A stretch of 64,000 bases of DNA from NCBI GenBank assembly GCA_964017045.1, contig OZ024794.1:51051108-51115107 (forward strand), written 5' to 3'. The stretch's first letter is position 1. Each line of letters begins with the position of its first letter. This document shows, piece by piece, positions 23,984 to 34,953 of this stretch. The stretch comes from Omphiscola glabra (Eukaryota > Mollusca > Gastropoda > Lymnaeidae). The position numbers and the translations under genes are program-made. The notes under the pieces were generated by a model. It had not been told where the DNA came from and did not search any database. It worked only from the letters and a program-made list of their open reading frames with translations.

Positions 23984-24527
23984 TCTACACTATTGTTGCA
24001 TGAAGCATCCACCTAATATTGACAAAGTAAAAGCAAAGCCCCCCCCCCCCCAACCCCCACATCACATTATTTTTTTATTTTTTATTTTTTTTTAAAGACT
24101 GAGCTCTGAAACAAAAGTTCGTCTCTGTAGATTTCCATTCACCACAGGTTTAAGCATTTAACTGCAATTCCTGAACACCAAACGTGGAGACATCAATATC
24201 TACGTCTAAAAACATTGCCACAGAATGAAGTTAAAAGGACGTTATTAAACCATTCACCGTAAGTGTTATCTGTAACGCTGGAACAAATTTGTTAAGCCCA
24301 CTCTTGGATGACCTTCACATTCAGCTAAAACACACGCGCACATATCTAAATCCATTTATTTTTGTGTACTTTTTATTTGTTTGAACAAAAACAAAAACAA
24401 AAAAGATACCAGCAGTCTTATGGACGCTTAGGTGATCGTCTAACATTTCTCTAGACCGTGGTTTTAAAAATTTAGAAGGAAAAAAAAATGTTTATAAATT
24501 CAATGACTCAAATAAAACGTACTAGGC
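23984..24527. other. Unassigned sequence
   Basis: C and T runs (24040-24095) precede AT-rich DNA. No gene was seen. Confidence 0.5.
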
Positions 24528-24709
24528 CAGTGGTTCTCGACGCCTTTGGGGGTTGAATGACCCTTTCCCAGGGGTCGCCTAAGACCATCGGAAAACACAC
24601 GTACTAACAGTTATGAAGTAGCAACGAAAATAGTTTTGTGTTTGGGGGTCGCCACAGTATGAGGGACTCTATGAAAGGGCCGCGGCATTAGGAAGGTTGA
24701 GAACCACTG
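24528..24709. mobile_element. SPIN-like hAT MITE, copy 1
   Basis: It begins CAGTGGTTCTCGACGC and ends GGTTGAGAACCACTG. The interior carries GGGTCGCCTAAGACCATCGG, TATGAAGTAGCAACGAAAAT and GCGGCATTAGGAAGG in the order found in SPIN elements. Flanks TACTAGGC and TACTAGAC match at 7 of 8 positions, fitting a hAT target duplication. Confidence 0.9.
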
Positions 24710-25113
24710 TACTAGACTATTAAGAAAGTAAGATTTTTTTTTTTTAAGTCTTCCATTTTCTTCTCTAATAACGCGAGTCGGCCACGCATTTCGTCGGGTG
24801 GCAGGTGCGAGAATTGGCTAATTTTGACATCAATTAGACATGCATTAAGAGCACGCAGGTTACCGGCGGGAGGATGTGGCAGATACGACCTGGATGGAGG
24901 TCAAATTTCCTGGCCGTATGCTGTGGCAGGTTTTATACATATCAGTACCTCACCGTATTCTCATTGAGAAATGGTTCCAATTGTAGGCATTTTTAAAATG
25001 TGTACTTAAGTGTGGAGTGAGAAAATGCTATACCTTCAAAAGTACAGTTAGGAGACTTGGTATAATCTAATGTAATGAATCATTTCTTTCTTTCAATGAG
25101 ACACCTTAAGACG
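24710..25113. other. Unassigned sequence
   Basis: Mixed composition with no supported feature. Confidence 0.5.
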
Positions 25114-25352
25114 CCAATAACTTCAAGTAAGCTATGTAAGGGATCAATAACTTCAAGTGCACTATGTAGGGGTTGGATAACTTCAAGTACGCTATGTAAG
25201 TGATTGAAAATTTCAAGTACGCTATATGTAAGGGATCAATAACTTCAAGTGCGCCATGTAAGGGACGGATAACGTCAAGTACACTATGTAGGGGTTGGAT
25301 AATTTCAAGTACGCTATGTAAGGGATCGATAACTTCAATTACTATACATATG
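25114..25352 (+). repeat. About 30-bp minisatellite, 8 diverged copies
   Basis: The units share ATAACTTCAAGTACGCTATG followed by TAAGGGAT or AGGGGTTG. Individual units vary by a few bases and 1-2 base indels. Confidence 0.9.
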
Positions 25353-25454
25353 GGATCATTCTCGCAGCCTTGACAACTTTAAATTTCATAGGCAGGAAAG
25401 TTTGGAAGAAACAAAGTAACACGGATAATTTAATTTTTTAATAAGTTAATCACA

Positions 25455-25592
25455 CTAACATATGGTCAGAGAAAACAAGATCTAAATATAACTAACATAT
25501 GGTCAGAGAAAACAAGATCTCAATCTAACATTTCATCAGAAAAACCTAGATCTAAATCTAACTCACATGTCGTCAGAGAAAACAAGATTAAA
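25455..25592 (+). repeat. About 35-bp minisatellite, 4 copies
   Basis: The units contain CTAACATATGGTCAGAGAAA and then ACAAGATCTAAAT, with increasing divergence. Confidence 0.9.
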
Positions 25593-26382
25593 AAAACAAC
25601 CAATAAATATTGTCCAGATAGTAGACATTCTACATTTTATCATGTCGAAACGAAAATGCATTTTGCAGAGTTTTTTTTAACGTCAAGGTTTATGTTCAGT
25701 TTCAAATGTTAATTTAATGCCGTTTTAAAAACATGTTTAGTGCTATCTCGGCTTTTGAAATCAGAGGGTACTTTGTCTCGACTTTAAAATAAAACAATGG
25801 ATAGAATATTTCGAGGGTTTGCCTTAAGGCTGATTACAACAGCGTGGCCAAATGCAAAATAGAAATTTGGACCGACGCCTACGTGGTAATGGCTGGTATC
25901 TCATTGATCATCCCGTGGTAGCTGGATGGGGGAGTTAGTTGAGTGGGAACGGAAGGCTTTCAACAAAGAAAAGACGCACGGAGTCATTACTTTTAGGAAC
26001 AGGATTGTGGGGGAGTTTTAGACAGAGAATTATGGCGGATTTGAGGAATCGGATTCTTTGGAGATTGGACAACCCAATTATTAAGCCAAAAGTGAATGGC
26101 GCGCTGTTGTTGGGTCAGATCCACATCCCGCCTTTTTGTTTTTGCTTTGTTGTTGCTGTTTTCACGCGATTTGAACTTTAGTTAGAGGGCCATCTCGTTA
26201 ATAACATTAAAAAAAAAATTGTGTTATTCTTTATCGGACAATGTATTGCTATTTTGAAACTATTTCACCAATTAAGTCCACAAACCACGCGTTGCTCCGA
26301 AGAGCCATTTTGTTGCGCTCTGTTTTCTTCAAGTCAATATTCCCATATGAATAAAAAGTGTCTCAAATCGAACACTAAAAGT
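25593..26382. other. Unassigned sequence
   Basis: There are short ORFs only (80 codons at 25939-26181, 77 at 26221-26454). None is recognised. Confidence 0.5.
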
Positions 26383-26640
26383 CTAGTTATGGAAAACTTG
26401 CGCATTAAGCACTACGTCTCCCCCACCCACCCACGTTTGTTGTTTTCGGCCTAGCACGCGAAGATGACCAATGTTATACTCGAAGCTGAGTCGCAGGTGA
26501 CTTGCCAGTCCTATCTGTGCCTGGAAAACTTTCCCGCATGTAGGACACACGTGTCCTGGGTTCATAGCGGTATGGGGGGGGGGGACTTTTTTTGCTTTTC
26601 CTTGCTATGTGCGCTTTCTTTGGTCGTGAGCGATGCGTTT
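26383..26640 (-). pseudogene. LINE C-terminal zinc-finger fragment
   Basis: On the minus strand 26383-26565 reads HVCPTCGKVFQAQIGLASHL, which matches the CxxC...IGLxSHLR finger that ends many invertebrate LINE ORF2 proteins. A basic stretch upstream in another frame (RPKKAHIARKSKKS, about 26590-26635) is separated by a C run, which suggests a frameshift. The SHLR segment lacks the final zinc ligand pattern I would expect. Nothing else of the element is visible, so this is a very short 3' relic. A host C2H2 protein is a weaker alternative because only one finger exists. Confidence 0.5.
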
Positions 26641-27540
26641 ACTCTATAAAGATTGTCCCCTAACAACGAGTCTGCCTCGCCAGCTAGTACGACCCATTGC
26701 AAGTGTTTTCTATGAACTCAGGTCGATGTATTTCCCAAGAGCTCAGTTCAATGTCCATGGATTTGATGGAAGCGTTTTGACAATATTTTGGACAATCGTA
26801 TCCCCCCTCCACCCCTATCTTTTCCCTATATTATTCAGGGCACGATGTTGGGAACTCTATGCAGCTTATTTCCAATTTTATTTTAATATTTTAAAAAAAA
26901 ATTGTTTAAAAATTCTTATTTAAATTTCACATTTCTTGTTAACATCGTCCCCAAAATTCTTAAACTTTATTAGATGCTTCTTTAGAAATACTGTCATGCT
27001 GTTGGTAATTTGAAGACCTTCCTGTTGTCCACAACGCGATGTTGTGATATTATGCTCTGTAAATCTGTTGTCTTAATTGTTGTTGCTAATAAAGCCTTTC
27101 ATTTGAAAAGTCATGTTCATTGTCTGTTGACTTTATTTGCACGTGCCAAGTTCTTACGATTTTATTCACACTGCTTGAAAGTGACCTCTAATATTCTTTC
27201 TTACTTTTCTTTGAATCTATATTTAATGCATAGAAAAGTTCGAGAACCGCTGCCGGTACAATGTTGTTACGGGGTGATATGCTGTAAAGTGATCTCCCAT
27301 GTCGAGCTGCTGCAGTCTACATACTCTACAGACCAGGTATCGGCCGGGACTATCTATGACCATCGCCACAACAAAGGCCGGGACGTGTCAAAACATGCCT
27401 GGAGGCAGTGAGACTGTAGACCTTATTGCCGTTAAAACAATATCCACACAGCGTTTTCTCAATGGTCTCGTTTCAACAAAACCCACTCCAACCGCGGAGT
27501 TTACACCGCACCTCGAATTAAGCTATTCTGTTCGTATGTG
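26641..27540. other. Unassigned sequence, contains a 133-codon ORF
   Basis: The plus ORF 27010-27411 (133 codons) is long for chance in this composition but shows no domain, no signal peptide and no splice context that I can recognise. I leave it as unassigned. Confidence 0.45.
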
Positions 27541-28032
27541 GTTGAATGTGTCGCTTGGCTGTTAGTTGAATGTGTCGCTTGGCTGTTAGTTTAATGTGTC
27601 GCTTGGCTGTTATTTGAGTGTGTCGCTCGGCTGTTAGTTGAATGTGTCGCTTGGCTGTTAGTTTGATGTGTCGCTTGGCTGTTATTTGAGTGTGTCGCTC
27701 GGCTGTTAGTTTAATGTGTCGCATGGCTGTTAGTTTGATTTGTCGCTTGGCTGTTAGTTGAATGTGTCGCTTGGCTGTTAGTTGAATGTGTCGTTTGGCT
27801 GTTAGTTGAATGTGTCGCTCGGCTGTTAGTTTAATGTGTCGCTCGGCTGTTAGTTTAATGTGTCGCTCGGCTGTTAGTTTGATGTGTCGCTTGGCTGTTA
27901 TTTGAGTGTGTCGCTTGGCTGTTAGATAAATGTGTCGCTTGGTTGTTAGTTGAATGTGTATGTGTCGTTTGGCTGTTAGTTTAATGTGTCGCTTGGCTGT
28001 TAGTTGAATGTGTCGCTTGGCTGTTAGTGGAA
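27541..28032. repeat. 24-bp minisatellite, about 20 copies
   Basis: The units are GTGTCGCTTGGCTGTTAGTT plus GAAT, TAAT or GATG. Twenty-four bases keep the minus frame open as an eight-residue HIQLTAKR-type repeat. One unit has a 6-bp insertion (GTGTATGTGTCG near 27955). Confidence 0.96.
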
Positions 28033-28975
28033 TGTTTATTTGGAAAGGTAGGGGGGTGCGAAATCAACAAAGAACCGGGACGGATTATATTATCTCTAAG
28101 TATGTTTAGTATAAAACTGTGGAAACGTTACTCTAGGAAAATATTTACGCCAATAAACGGAAATTTTAGGTATTCCTTTCTCATAGACATGAAACGAGGA
28201 CTATTACAAGATTGTTACTCACACAGAAAGCAACGAGTCACCCAAAGGCTGAGATCTAAAAGTTGTGGAGAAATCGTCAAAAACATTGTGCAAGTCTGTT
28301 ATTGAGCAGCCAAACCCGTCATCAATTAGTTTCTGAATGTCTTATTGTTAGGGCGTGTTTGCTCAAACAAACAGCACAACCTCCCACACATCCCCACATA
28401 CCGTCTCACACACTCCCACATACCGTCACACACACAAACTACCACAGAGCCTGTAATTACCTCACGTGTTTATTAGGACCTGATGAAATGAACCCTCGCT
28501 CTACCCATGTAAACACCAGAGACCCGTAAGGAAAAAAAGAGAAAGATCTCGTTCTGCCTGCTGCAGTTAGTGGACTGTGTTTAGACTCACACCTAAGTGA
28601 AAACACGGCCAACTGGCTAAAAGCTCCTGGAGAAGAATTCAGGTCGCAGGCGCTAAACGATTGACGAATCTGTGAATCAGCATTTGGCTCGGGATCTTGT
28701 TTGGACTCTGTGGTTTAAGTGTTTCAGGACGTGATAACGGGTGTTGTTGAGGGAATTTCGTCCACAACCGGGAACACATCAAAATCCATTCCAATCAGAG
28801 ATTAGGGCCGAGGGGTCCCCCACCACGTTTGCAGGAGCCAATGACACACAACCTACAAAACATGCTGGGGGTCACTAGCGGATCGTGTGACAGTTTTAAA
28901 GAATAGAGAGGCTGAGCCATATCAAAAGATGTGATTTATAATTAAGTAGGGATACACTAATTCAATAACTAAAAA
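28033..28975. other. Unassigned sequence
   Basis: A small CCACACATCC/CATACCGTC repeat (28378-28440) is present. The 92-codon ORF at 28027-28305 starts in the array and is not recognised. Confidence 0.5.
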
Positions 28976-29133
28976 CAAACCTGTTTACTCTTACGATTTT
29001 GGCGCATAATGTACGATTTTCAGGTGTATACATTATATATACTGTATGTTTAATTTTTACTATTAAGATAATGTATTTAACGATTTTGTGATGATATTGT
29101 ACGATTTTAAGAGTTTGAAGGTAAACAGGTCTG
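28976..29133. mobile_element. CAGACCTGTTTAC MITE, copy 1
   Basis: The termini CAAACCTGTTTAC and GTAAACAGGTCTG are inverted repeats. The interior has ACGATTTT repeated near both ends and TACTATTAAGATAATGTATT in the centre, and it matches the copy at 53744-53906 along its length. No clear target duplication was found here. Confidence 0.8.
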
Positions 29134-29803
29134 TAAACATGAAAACGCGAAAGCATTTTAAACAGATAAGGAACACGTTCGAAAAGTCCTGCGTTGAATT
29201 TAAGACAAAAATATAATTAATCTACGGCTAATCTATAAGGAAAGTAATACTGTGAACGGATTTATAATTAGTACGCATTTGAGAAAACAACAAAGTTTCT
29301 AAACAGTCTCTGTCACAACTAGACGAAGAAGCTCCAAAGTCTCTTTCTGAAGTAAAAGTGATCCGTATTGTAAAGATGCATGCGCATTAAAGTCATTACT
29401 TTAAGGTGGTTGTGGGGGGTGGTGGATTAACCAACACAATTTATTGGTAACAATAACAATGATTATACAATAATGTAGAGTGGGAACTCCAGGTAAAAAT
29501 CTTATTATAATTGTTTTAATATATATTTTTTGCGTCATGGTTTCGCGAAATGAGAACCACTCTTTCAAGGTGTTTACAATCTCGATCGTCTGCTCGGCAG
29601 AAAGATCAGCGCGACTGCCAAACTTTTATTGAGCCTAGGTTAAACATTAAGAGACGCTGTAAAATTCTCACCACAAAAGACAGACCAGACTGTGTTAAAC
29701 AGGTCTCAGACATTTTAAAGCATTTAAATTTAGGACTCGATCTAAGGAATAAAAAAAAATAAAAAAATTGCCCACCCAAGTATGCATTCACCATTGTGTA
29801 ATT
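29134..29803. other. Unassigned AT-rich sequence
   Basis: Two overlapping short ORFs (29550-29762 plus, 29606-29794 minus) are not recognised. Confidence 0.5.
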
Positions 29804-30002
29804 CAGTAGTTCTCAAACTTTTTGACTCACTGTGCCATTTTTAGAATCATTTTCTATTTGGGTAAAGGGACAGGGGGGGGGGGGGGGCTTAGAACTACCC
29901 GTTTTTGTACAAGTTGAGAGTCTCCTCGGAGCGACTGCAGAGCCCCTGAAAAATTCAGATGGATCTCCTAAGGCTCCGTGGAGCACACTTTGGGAACCAT
30001 TG
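29804..30002. mobile_element. hAT-type MITE
   Basis: The left end CAGTAGTTCTCAAACT and the inverted right end CAATGGTTCCCAAAGT pair as terminal repeats. Flanks GTGTAATT and GTGTATTT match at 7 of 8 bases. An internal G run lies at 29872-29887. Confidence 0.8.
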
Positions 30003-30132
30003 GTGTATTTTAAAACAAAATTTATTTAGTGTAGCGTTGTAAGGAATATCTCGATAGGGCGTACACAATAATAAGTTTAAAAACAGAAAGAAAAGATAAT
30101 GATAGGAAAATGATGACTTGACTTGTACTCAC
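30003..30132. other. Intron segment beside LRR exon
   Basis: Intronic for the minus-strand LRR gene. The donor GTGAGT of the neighbouring exon lies at 30127-30132. Confidence 0.6.
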
Positions 30133-30204
30133 AATCGAATCATTGAGGTCAAGTCCTGGAAGGCGCCCTTTTCAACGCTTTGAATTTGATTATCCAAGAG
30201 TTGT
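30133..30204 (-). CDS. 72-nt exon encoding one leucine-rich repeat (second of three)
   Basis: On the minus strand the exon follows an acceptor TTTTTTCAG and ends at donor GTGAGT; its length is exactly 72 nt. After one base completing a split codon it reads QLLDNQIQSVEKGAFQDLTS and then MIR, leaving TT of the next codon. The pattern LxxNxIxxVxxGAFxxLxxM is a classic extracellular LRR, and the GAF (GxF) signature is usual in LGR, Slit and LGI repeats. The preceding exon's TT plus the first A here gives TTA (Leu), and TT here plus G of the next exon gives TTG (Leu). It shares length and phase with the other two exons. The intron before it is about 1.7 kb and carries three tandem arrays; the intron after it is about 17.8 kb. 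Confidence 0.88.
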
Positions 30205-30308
30205 CTGAAAAAATGGAAAAAGTCATTAAACGTTGACATGGTCATATTTGTTTTGATGCATCAAAGAAAAGGAAAAACGCTTTTAGAGTAAATAATTTTA
30301 ATAAAACT

Positions 30309-30782
30309 GACAGTACGTGTGGTGTGAAGTCAGATCCAGGTTGGCATTTGGGCATCTTGATAACTGTGACGTGACGTGTGATGTGAGGTCAGACCCAGGT
30401 TGGCATTTGAGCATCTTGATAACTGTGACGTGACGTGTGATGAGAGGTCAGATCCAGGTTGGCATTTGGGCATATTGATAACTGTGACGTGGCGTGTGAT
30501 GTGAGGTCAGACCCCGGTTAGCATTTGGGCATATTGATAACTGTGACATGATGTGGTGTGAGGTTACACCCAGGTTGGCATTTGGACATCTTGATAACTG
30601 TGACAGTACGTGTAGTGTGAAGTCAGACCCAGGTTGGCACTCTGGCATCTTGATAACTGTGACAGTACGTGTGGTGTGAGGTCAGATCCATGTTGGAATT
30701 TGGGCATCTTGATAACTGTGACATGATGTGGTGTGAGGTCAGACCCAGGTTGGCAGTCGGGCATCTCGGGAACCGTGACACG
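30309..30782 (+). repeat. About 60-bp minisatellite, 8 copies
   Basis: The units contain CAGGTTGGCATTTGGGCATC and TTGATAACTGTGAC. Lengths vary from 55 to 61 bp, mainly in the GTGACGTGACGTGTG part. It lies in the intron between two LRR exons. Confidence 0.93.
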
Positions 30783-31266
30783 ACACGCGGTGGCGCCAGA
30801 CGCAGACCACGTTCAGCCTCGTTTTTATTTCCGTGGCGGGGAATTCTTTAGACAGTCGCAACCACGGGGTATGTCACCCACTGCGCTCAGGCGGGTGAAT
30901 GGGGGCCAGATGAGCTTACACCAGTAGCAAAACACAGGGAGGCTCGTTGACCAGCTGCAGTGACGATCAGTGTCAGGGCCAGCAGTTGATCCATTGATAT
31001 AACAACGTCATGATTATATATAGTTACTAGAATATTTTGAAACGGTTGTTAACTAAGATATAAGTTGAAGAGAAATACGAACCACAAGATAGAAACTGTG
31101 TAAAAATAAAAACAAGTTGCCATGAGTAACTCGATTGACAACAAACACGGCAAGCACTTGACAGCAAACAACTAGCTCTTTTCAACACTCGGCCTCGGCT
31201 TGTACTTGTCAACACACGACCAAATATGCCTAAACTTAAACGCTGGCACTCATTTTAAAAATAAAT
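30783..31266. other. Unassigned intronic sequence
   Basis: A GC-rich patch follows the array (30783-30960). There is no recognisable coding unit. Confidence 0.5.
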
Positions 31267-31664
31267 AATTTAAGACCAAACAACAAGAATATAACACACT
31301 GTAAGAACCCCAAAACATTTTCAATCAAAGAAGCCATCGTAATAAGACGTCTGGAAGTATTAACTGTCTCTTATCAACGTTCACGAAGAAAGGCAAGATG
31401 ACACATCATATAACCAAGTCGATAATGTTTTCGATTATCATTTAACATTGTGCAGAAAATCTAACAATTTAAGACCAAACAACAAGAATATAACACACTG
31501 TAAGAACCCCAAAACATTTTCAATCAAAGAAGCCATCGTAATAAGACGTCTGGAAGTATTAACTTTCTCTTATCAACGTTCACGGAGAAAGGCAAGATGA
31601 CACATCATATAACCAAGTCGATAATGTTTTCGATTATCATTTAACATTTAGCAGAAAATCTAAC
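31267..31664 (+). repeat. 199-bp tandem duplication
   Basis: The first copy is 31267-31465 and the second 31466-31664. They are nearly identical, with only a few substitutions (for example ACTGTCTCTT versus ACTTTCTCTT and CACGAAGA versus CACGGAGA), which implies a recent duplication. The copies end in the ATTTAACATT motif that seeds the next short array. Confidence 0.96.
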
Positions 31665-31770
31665 ATTTTGCAGGGAATTCTAACATTTTGCAGAACATCT
31701 AACATTGTGCAGGGAAGTCTAACATTGTGCACGGAACTTTACCATTTTGCAGGGAAATCTAACGATGAGA
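31645..31770 (+). repeat. About 20-bp minisatellite, 6 copies
   Basis: The units are TAACATTTTGCAGGGAATTC with variation at the 3' half. It overlaps the end of the 199-bp duplication. Confidence 0.88.
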
Positions 31771-31932
31771 TTTTAAATATAACGGAAAGATTGCCTACAC
31801 TTAAAACTTGTAATCAAAAGTATAACACTAATCAACATACTATTTCTTTCTTTTCTTTTTTTAATTGGCATCCATTTCTCACCCAGGGCATGTTAGCTAA
31901 GACTGAGGATAGATGACGTCATTGATACTCAC
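31771..31932. other. Intron segment beside LRR exon
   Basis: The donor GTGAGT of the next exon lies at 31927-31932 (minus strand). No other feature was seen. Confidence 0.6.
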
Positions 31933-32004
31933 AATATGCGTAGGTGGCCAAAGCCTTGAAAATCCGACTTCCTTATCACTGTTAGGTTGTTCCCTTGAAG
32001 ATCT
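31933..32004 (-). CDS. 72-nt exon encoding one leucine-rich repeat (first of three)
   Basis: On the minus strand the exon follows acceptor TTCTATTTCAG and ends at donor GTGAGT; its length is exactly 72 nt. In the shared phase it reads DLQGNNLTVIRKSDFQGF and then GHLRI, ending with TT. The pattern LxGNNLxxIxxxxFxxFxxLxxL fits a typical extracellular LRR. It is the most 5' of the three exons found. Upstream exons (a cap, signal peptide or LDLa module) were not located between 32 and 64 kb. Candidate families with 72-nt one-repeat exons are LGR/RXFP receptors, Slit, LGI and peroxidasin. I judge a secreted or cell-surface LRR protein likely, with the exact family open. Confidence 0.88.
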
Positions 32005-32942
32005 CTGAAATAGAAATTGAATGTTAGTCTATTAAGACATTTGAAAGTTATCCCCGTCTTGTTGATAATGCTGAAAAAAAACCAAACAAGACCCCATCAT
32101 GTACTTGGCATATAGGGGACTGCAACTTCCTGAAAAAGCAGGTTTTTTTTGCCTTTGTTAATCTTTTTCGCCTAGAAATTAGAAAAATGTCTCAGAGACA
32201 TAAGTTTCCCCCCCCCCCCCCACAAATTCGCAACGCTACACAGCCGCGTGCCCGATCTACAAGTTCTGCTTTATTTCCAGATACCGAGTGATGCAATTCC
32301 CGTAAACATTTCTTAATTTCCTCAACTCGCCAGGTCTCAAATGCATTTTTCGACATGTTTTCGCCATGTGAGCAGCCATCTTGGTACTTGCTTTGTACTC
32401 CCCGGTATGAACGATAACTCTGGGTGACAAGGAAAGTTGCAGTCTCCTATAGACATAACAATGGGAGACGTTATACAGAGTCGGCTGGGGAATATTGCTC
32501 AACGGCGTTCAATTGAGAGATTAGCTTTTAAATCCTTTATATTAACTTCGATTTTGTTCGTGGCTGGGTGGCTTGCAAAATTTTCGAACTGCTAATGACC
32601 TAATTCCCGTAAATGTTTCGAGCTGAAATTTGGCACATAGACATAGATTCGATGCCAACGACAACACAATCGATCAAATTTTCAGCCCTATCCCCCTTAA
32701 AAAGAAAATATCAGTTTTATCTGTTTTTCAAGTGGAAGATAAAATAACATTCCCGAAAACTGCGATAAATGAAATTATTAAAATAAAAATATTTCAAGTG
32801 CATTTAGTGCATAATATTTTCTTTTGTTTTTCTTCAACTTTTGGTGCAATAAGTATGCGGCGTAAAAGCGGGTGGATCATTAGAATATTAATATTGTTAA
32901 GGGGCGTGAAAGAAATATGCAGCTGCTAGCCTTGGGGGCAGT
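32005..32942. other. Unassigned sequence
   Basis: The motif ATTCCCGTAAA.ATTTC occurs twice (about 32296 and 32603), which hints at an old repeat. ORFs of 81 and 99 codons are not recognised. A C run lies at 32207-32221. Confidence 0.45.
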
Positions 32943-33266
32943 CATTGGGATTCTTATAAAGTTCGTTACTTGTATGCGTGTTTTGTTTAGCCCCACCCAC
33001 CTCACATCGCTTGGGCGGGGGGGGGGGGTCATTGGGATTCTTATAAAGTTCGTTACTTGTATGCGTGTTTTGTTCAGCCCCACCCACCTCACATCGCTTT
33101 GGTGGGGGGGGGCATTGGGATTCTTATAAAGTTCGTTACTTGTATGCGTGTTTTGTTCAGCCCCACCCACCTCACATCGCTTGGGTGGGGGGGGGGTCAT
33201 TGGGATTCTTATAAAGTTCGTTACTTGTATGCGTGTTTTGTTCAGCACCACCCACATCCCATCGCG
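32943..33266. repeat. 83-87-bp minisatellite, 4 copies, separated by G runs
   Basis: Copies begin at 32943, 33030, 33113 and 33198 with CATTGGGATTCTTATAAAGT. Each ends in CACATCGCTT and a G run of variable length. The plan resembles the 21949-22202 array. Confidence 0.95.
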
Positions 33267-34386
33267 GGATTTAACATTTTATAAAGGATTCATACTTTGA
33301 TCTTAAGGGTTGTTTAATTATCTGAAAGTACCAAAGTACAATCTAGGAAAGAATATTATATTTCGCTGTGTATCATTTCACTGGCTGTGCGTTTTCAATA
33401 TAGACTTTTGATTATAATGATATAAAGCAACATAAGTTTGTGCAAAATAATGTTTTTATTTGAAATTTGAATTTTTACTTTGGAATGTTTTCATCATTTT
33501 GACAGAATTTACTTGCCTAGACGACCTGGTAAAACAGATAGAATTATGCAAAGTAAGCATTGTCTGCTTTCTTATTTCTCTCAATATCATCTATCTCTCT
33601 CTCCGTCTGCCTCTTTTTGTTTTCTCACCCCTCTCTCTCTGTCTCTCTCTCTCTCGGTCTCCTTCTCCCCCTGTCTTTCTCCATCTTTCTCTCTCTAACT
33701 ATCTATCTTTCTCTCTGTCTCTCTCTTAGTTCTCTCCATCCCCATCTCTCACTCCTTTTCGATCTTTTCCTTTCTCTCTCCTTCTCTCTCACTTTCTCTC
33801 TCTCTCCATCTGTTTCTCTCTCTCCCTCCACGTCTTACGCATGAAAGACTGCTATGTAATAGAGGCCCTACATCTTTTGTCTACAGCTAGTACCATTGTT
33901 TGTCCACTTCGTTCAATCTACGCCACCGTTTTCAGTACACCTCACAGAAATGTTTTTGTCGGCTTCCTTTCCTATAAATCAAACCCGAATTTGCCTTCCT
34001 TAAATAGGAAGCCCTTGTTGGAATCGCAGCAACCCATTGTTGGTTCCATGAGTAAACAACCTCACTTTGAGAGTATTCACGCTTTGTCAACATGTGTCGC
34101 ATTTGGAAAACTGCAGTCTTTGACTATCTTTAGATACTGATTTTGAATATTTTTTTTCGGCGGTGGTCCTGTTATTTTCTCTTCCTTTCCGTACGTTAGG
34201 TTTGGCGGGTTGGGGGGAGGGGTCTGTTATTTTCTCTTCCTTTCTGTACATCTATCACAACAGCTTTTTTTCCACCCTCTGCAGTTACTTAACGGTTCTA
34301 ATTTATGAATATAACGATAAAGGAGCGTATAATGTGATGCCCCCATACAAACGCCGGCCATGACATCAAGTTTACCTGTACAACAA
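33267..34386. other. Unassigned sequence with long polypyrimidine tract
   Basis: A CT-rich tract (about 33585-33830) with TCTCTC and CTGTCT motifs creates three overlapping low-complexity ORFs. The following 99-codon ORF (33841-34140) is non-repetitive but not recognised. Confidence 0.5.
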
Positions 34387-34953
34387 GTCGCCAATATTTC
34401 AATTTAATTTTTATGTGGATATCTACTGTTTGTTTGTATCCACTTGCACCTGTTATAGTCGCCAATATTTCAATATACTTTTTATGTGGATATCTACTGT
34501 TTGTTGTATCCCCATGCACCTGTTATAGTCGCCAATATTTCAATATAATTTTTATGTAGATATCTACTGTTTGTTGTATCCTCATGCACCTATTATAGTC
34601 GCCAATATTTCAATATAATTTTTATGTGGATACCTACTGTTTGTTGTATCCCCATGCACCTGTTATAGTCGCCAATATTTCAATATAATTTTTATGTGGA
34701 TACCTACTGTTTGTTGTATCCCCATGCACCTGTTATAGTCGCCAATATTTCAATATAATTTTTATGTGGATATCTACTGTTTGTTTGTATCCCCTTGCAC
34801 CTGTTATAGTCGCCAATATTTCAATATAATTTTTATGTGGATACCTACTGTTTGTTGTATCCCCTTGCACCTGTTATAGTCGCCAATATTTCAATATAAA
34901 TTTTATGTGGATACCTACTGTTTGTTTGTATCCCCTTGCACCTGTTATAGTCG
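34387..34953. repeat. About 70-bp minisatellite, 8 copies
   Basis: The units start GTCGCCAATATTTCAATATA and end with GCACCTGTTATA. Indels are mostly a single T in TTTGTTTGT versus TTTGTTGT. Confidence 0.95.
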
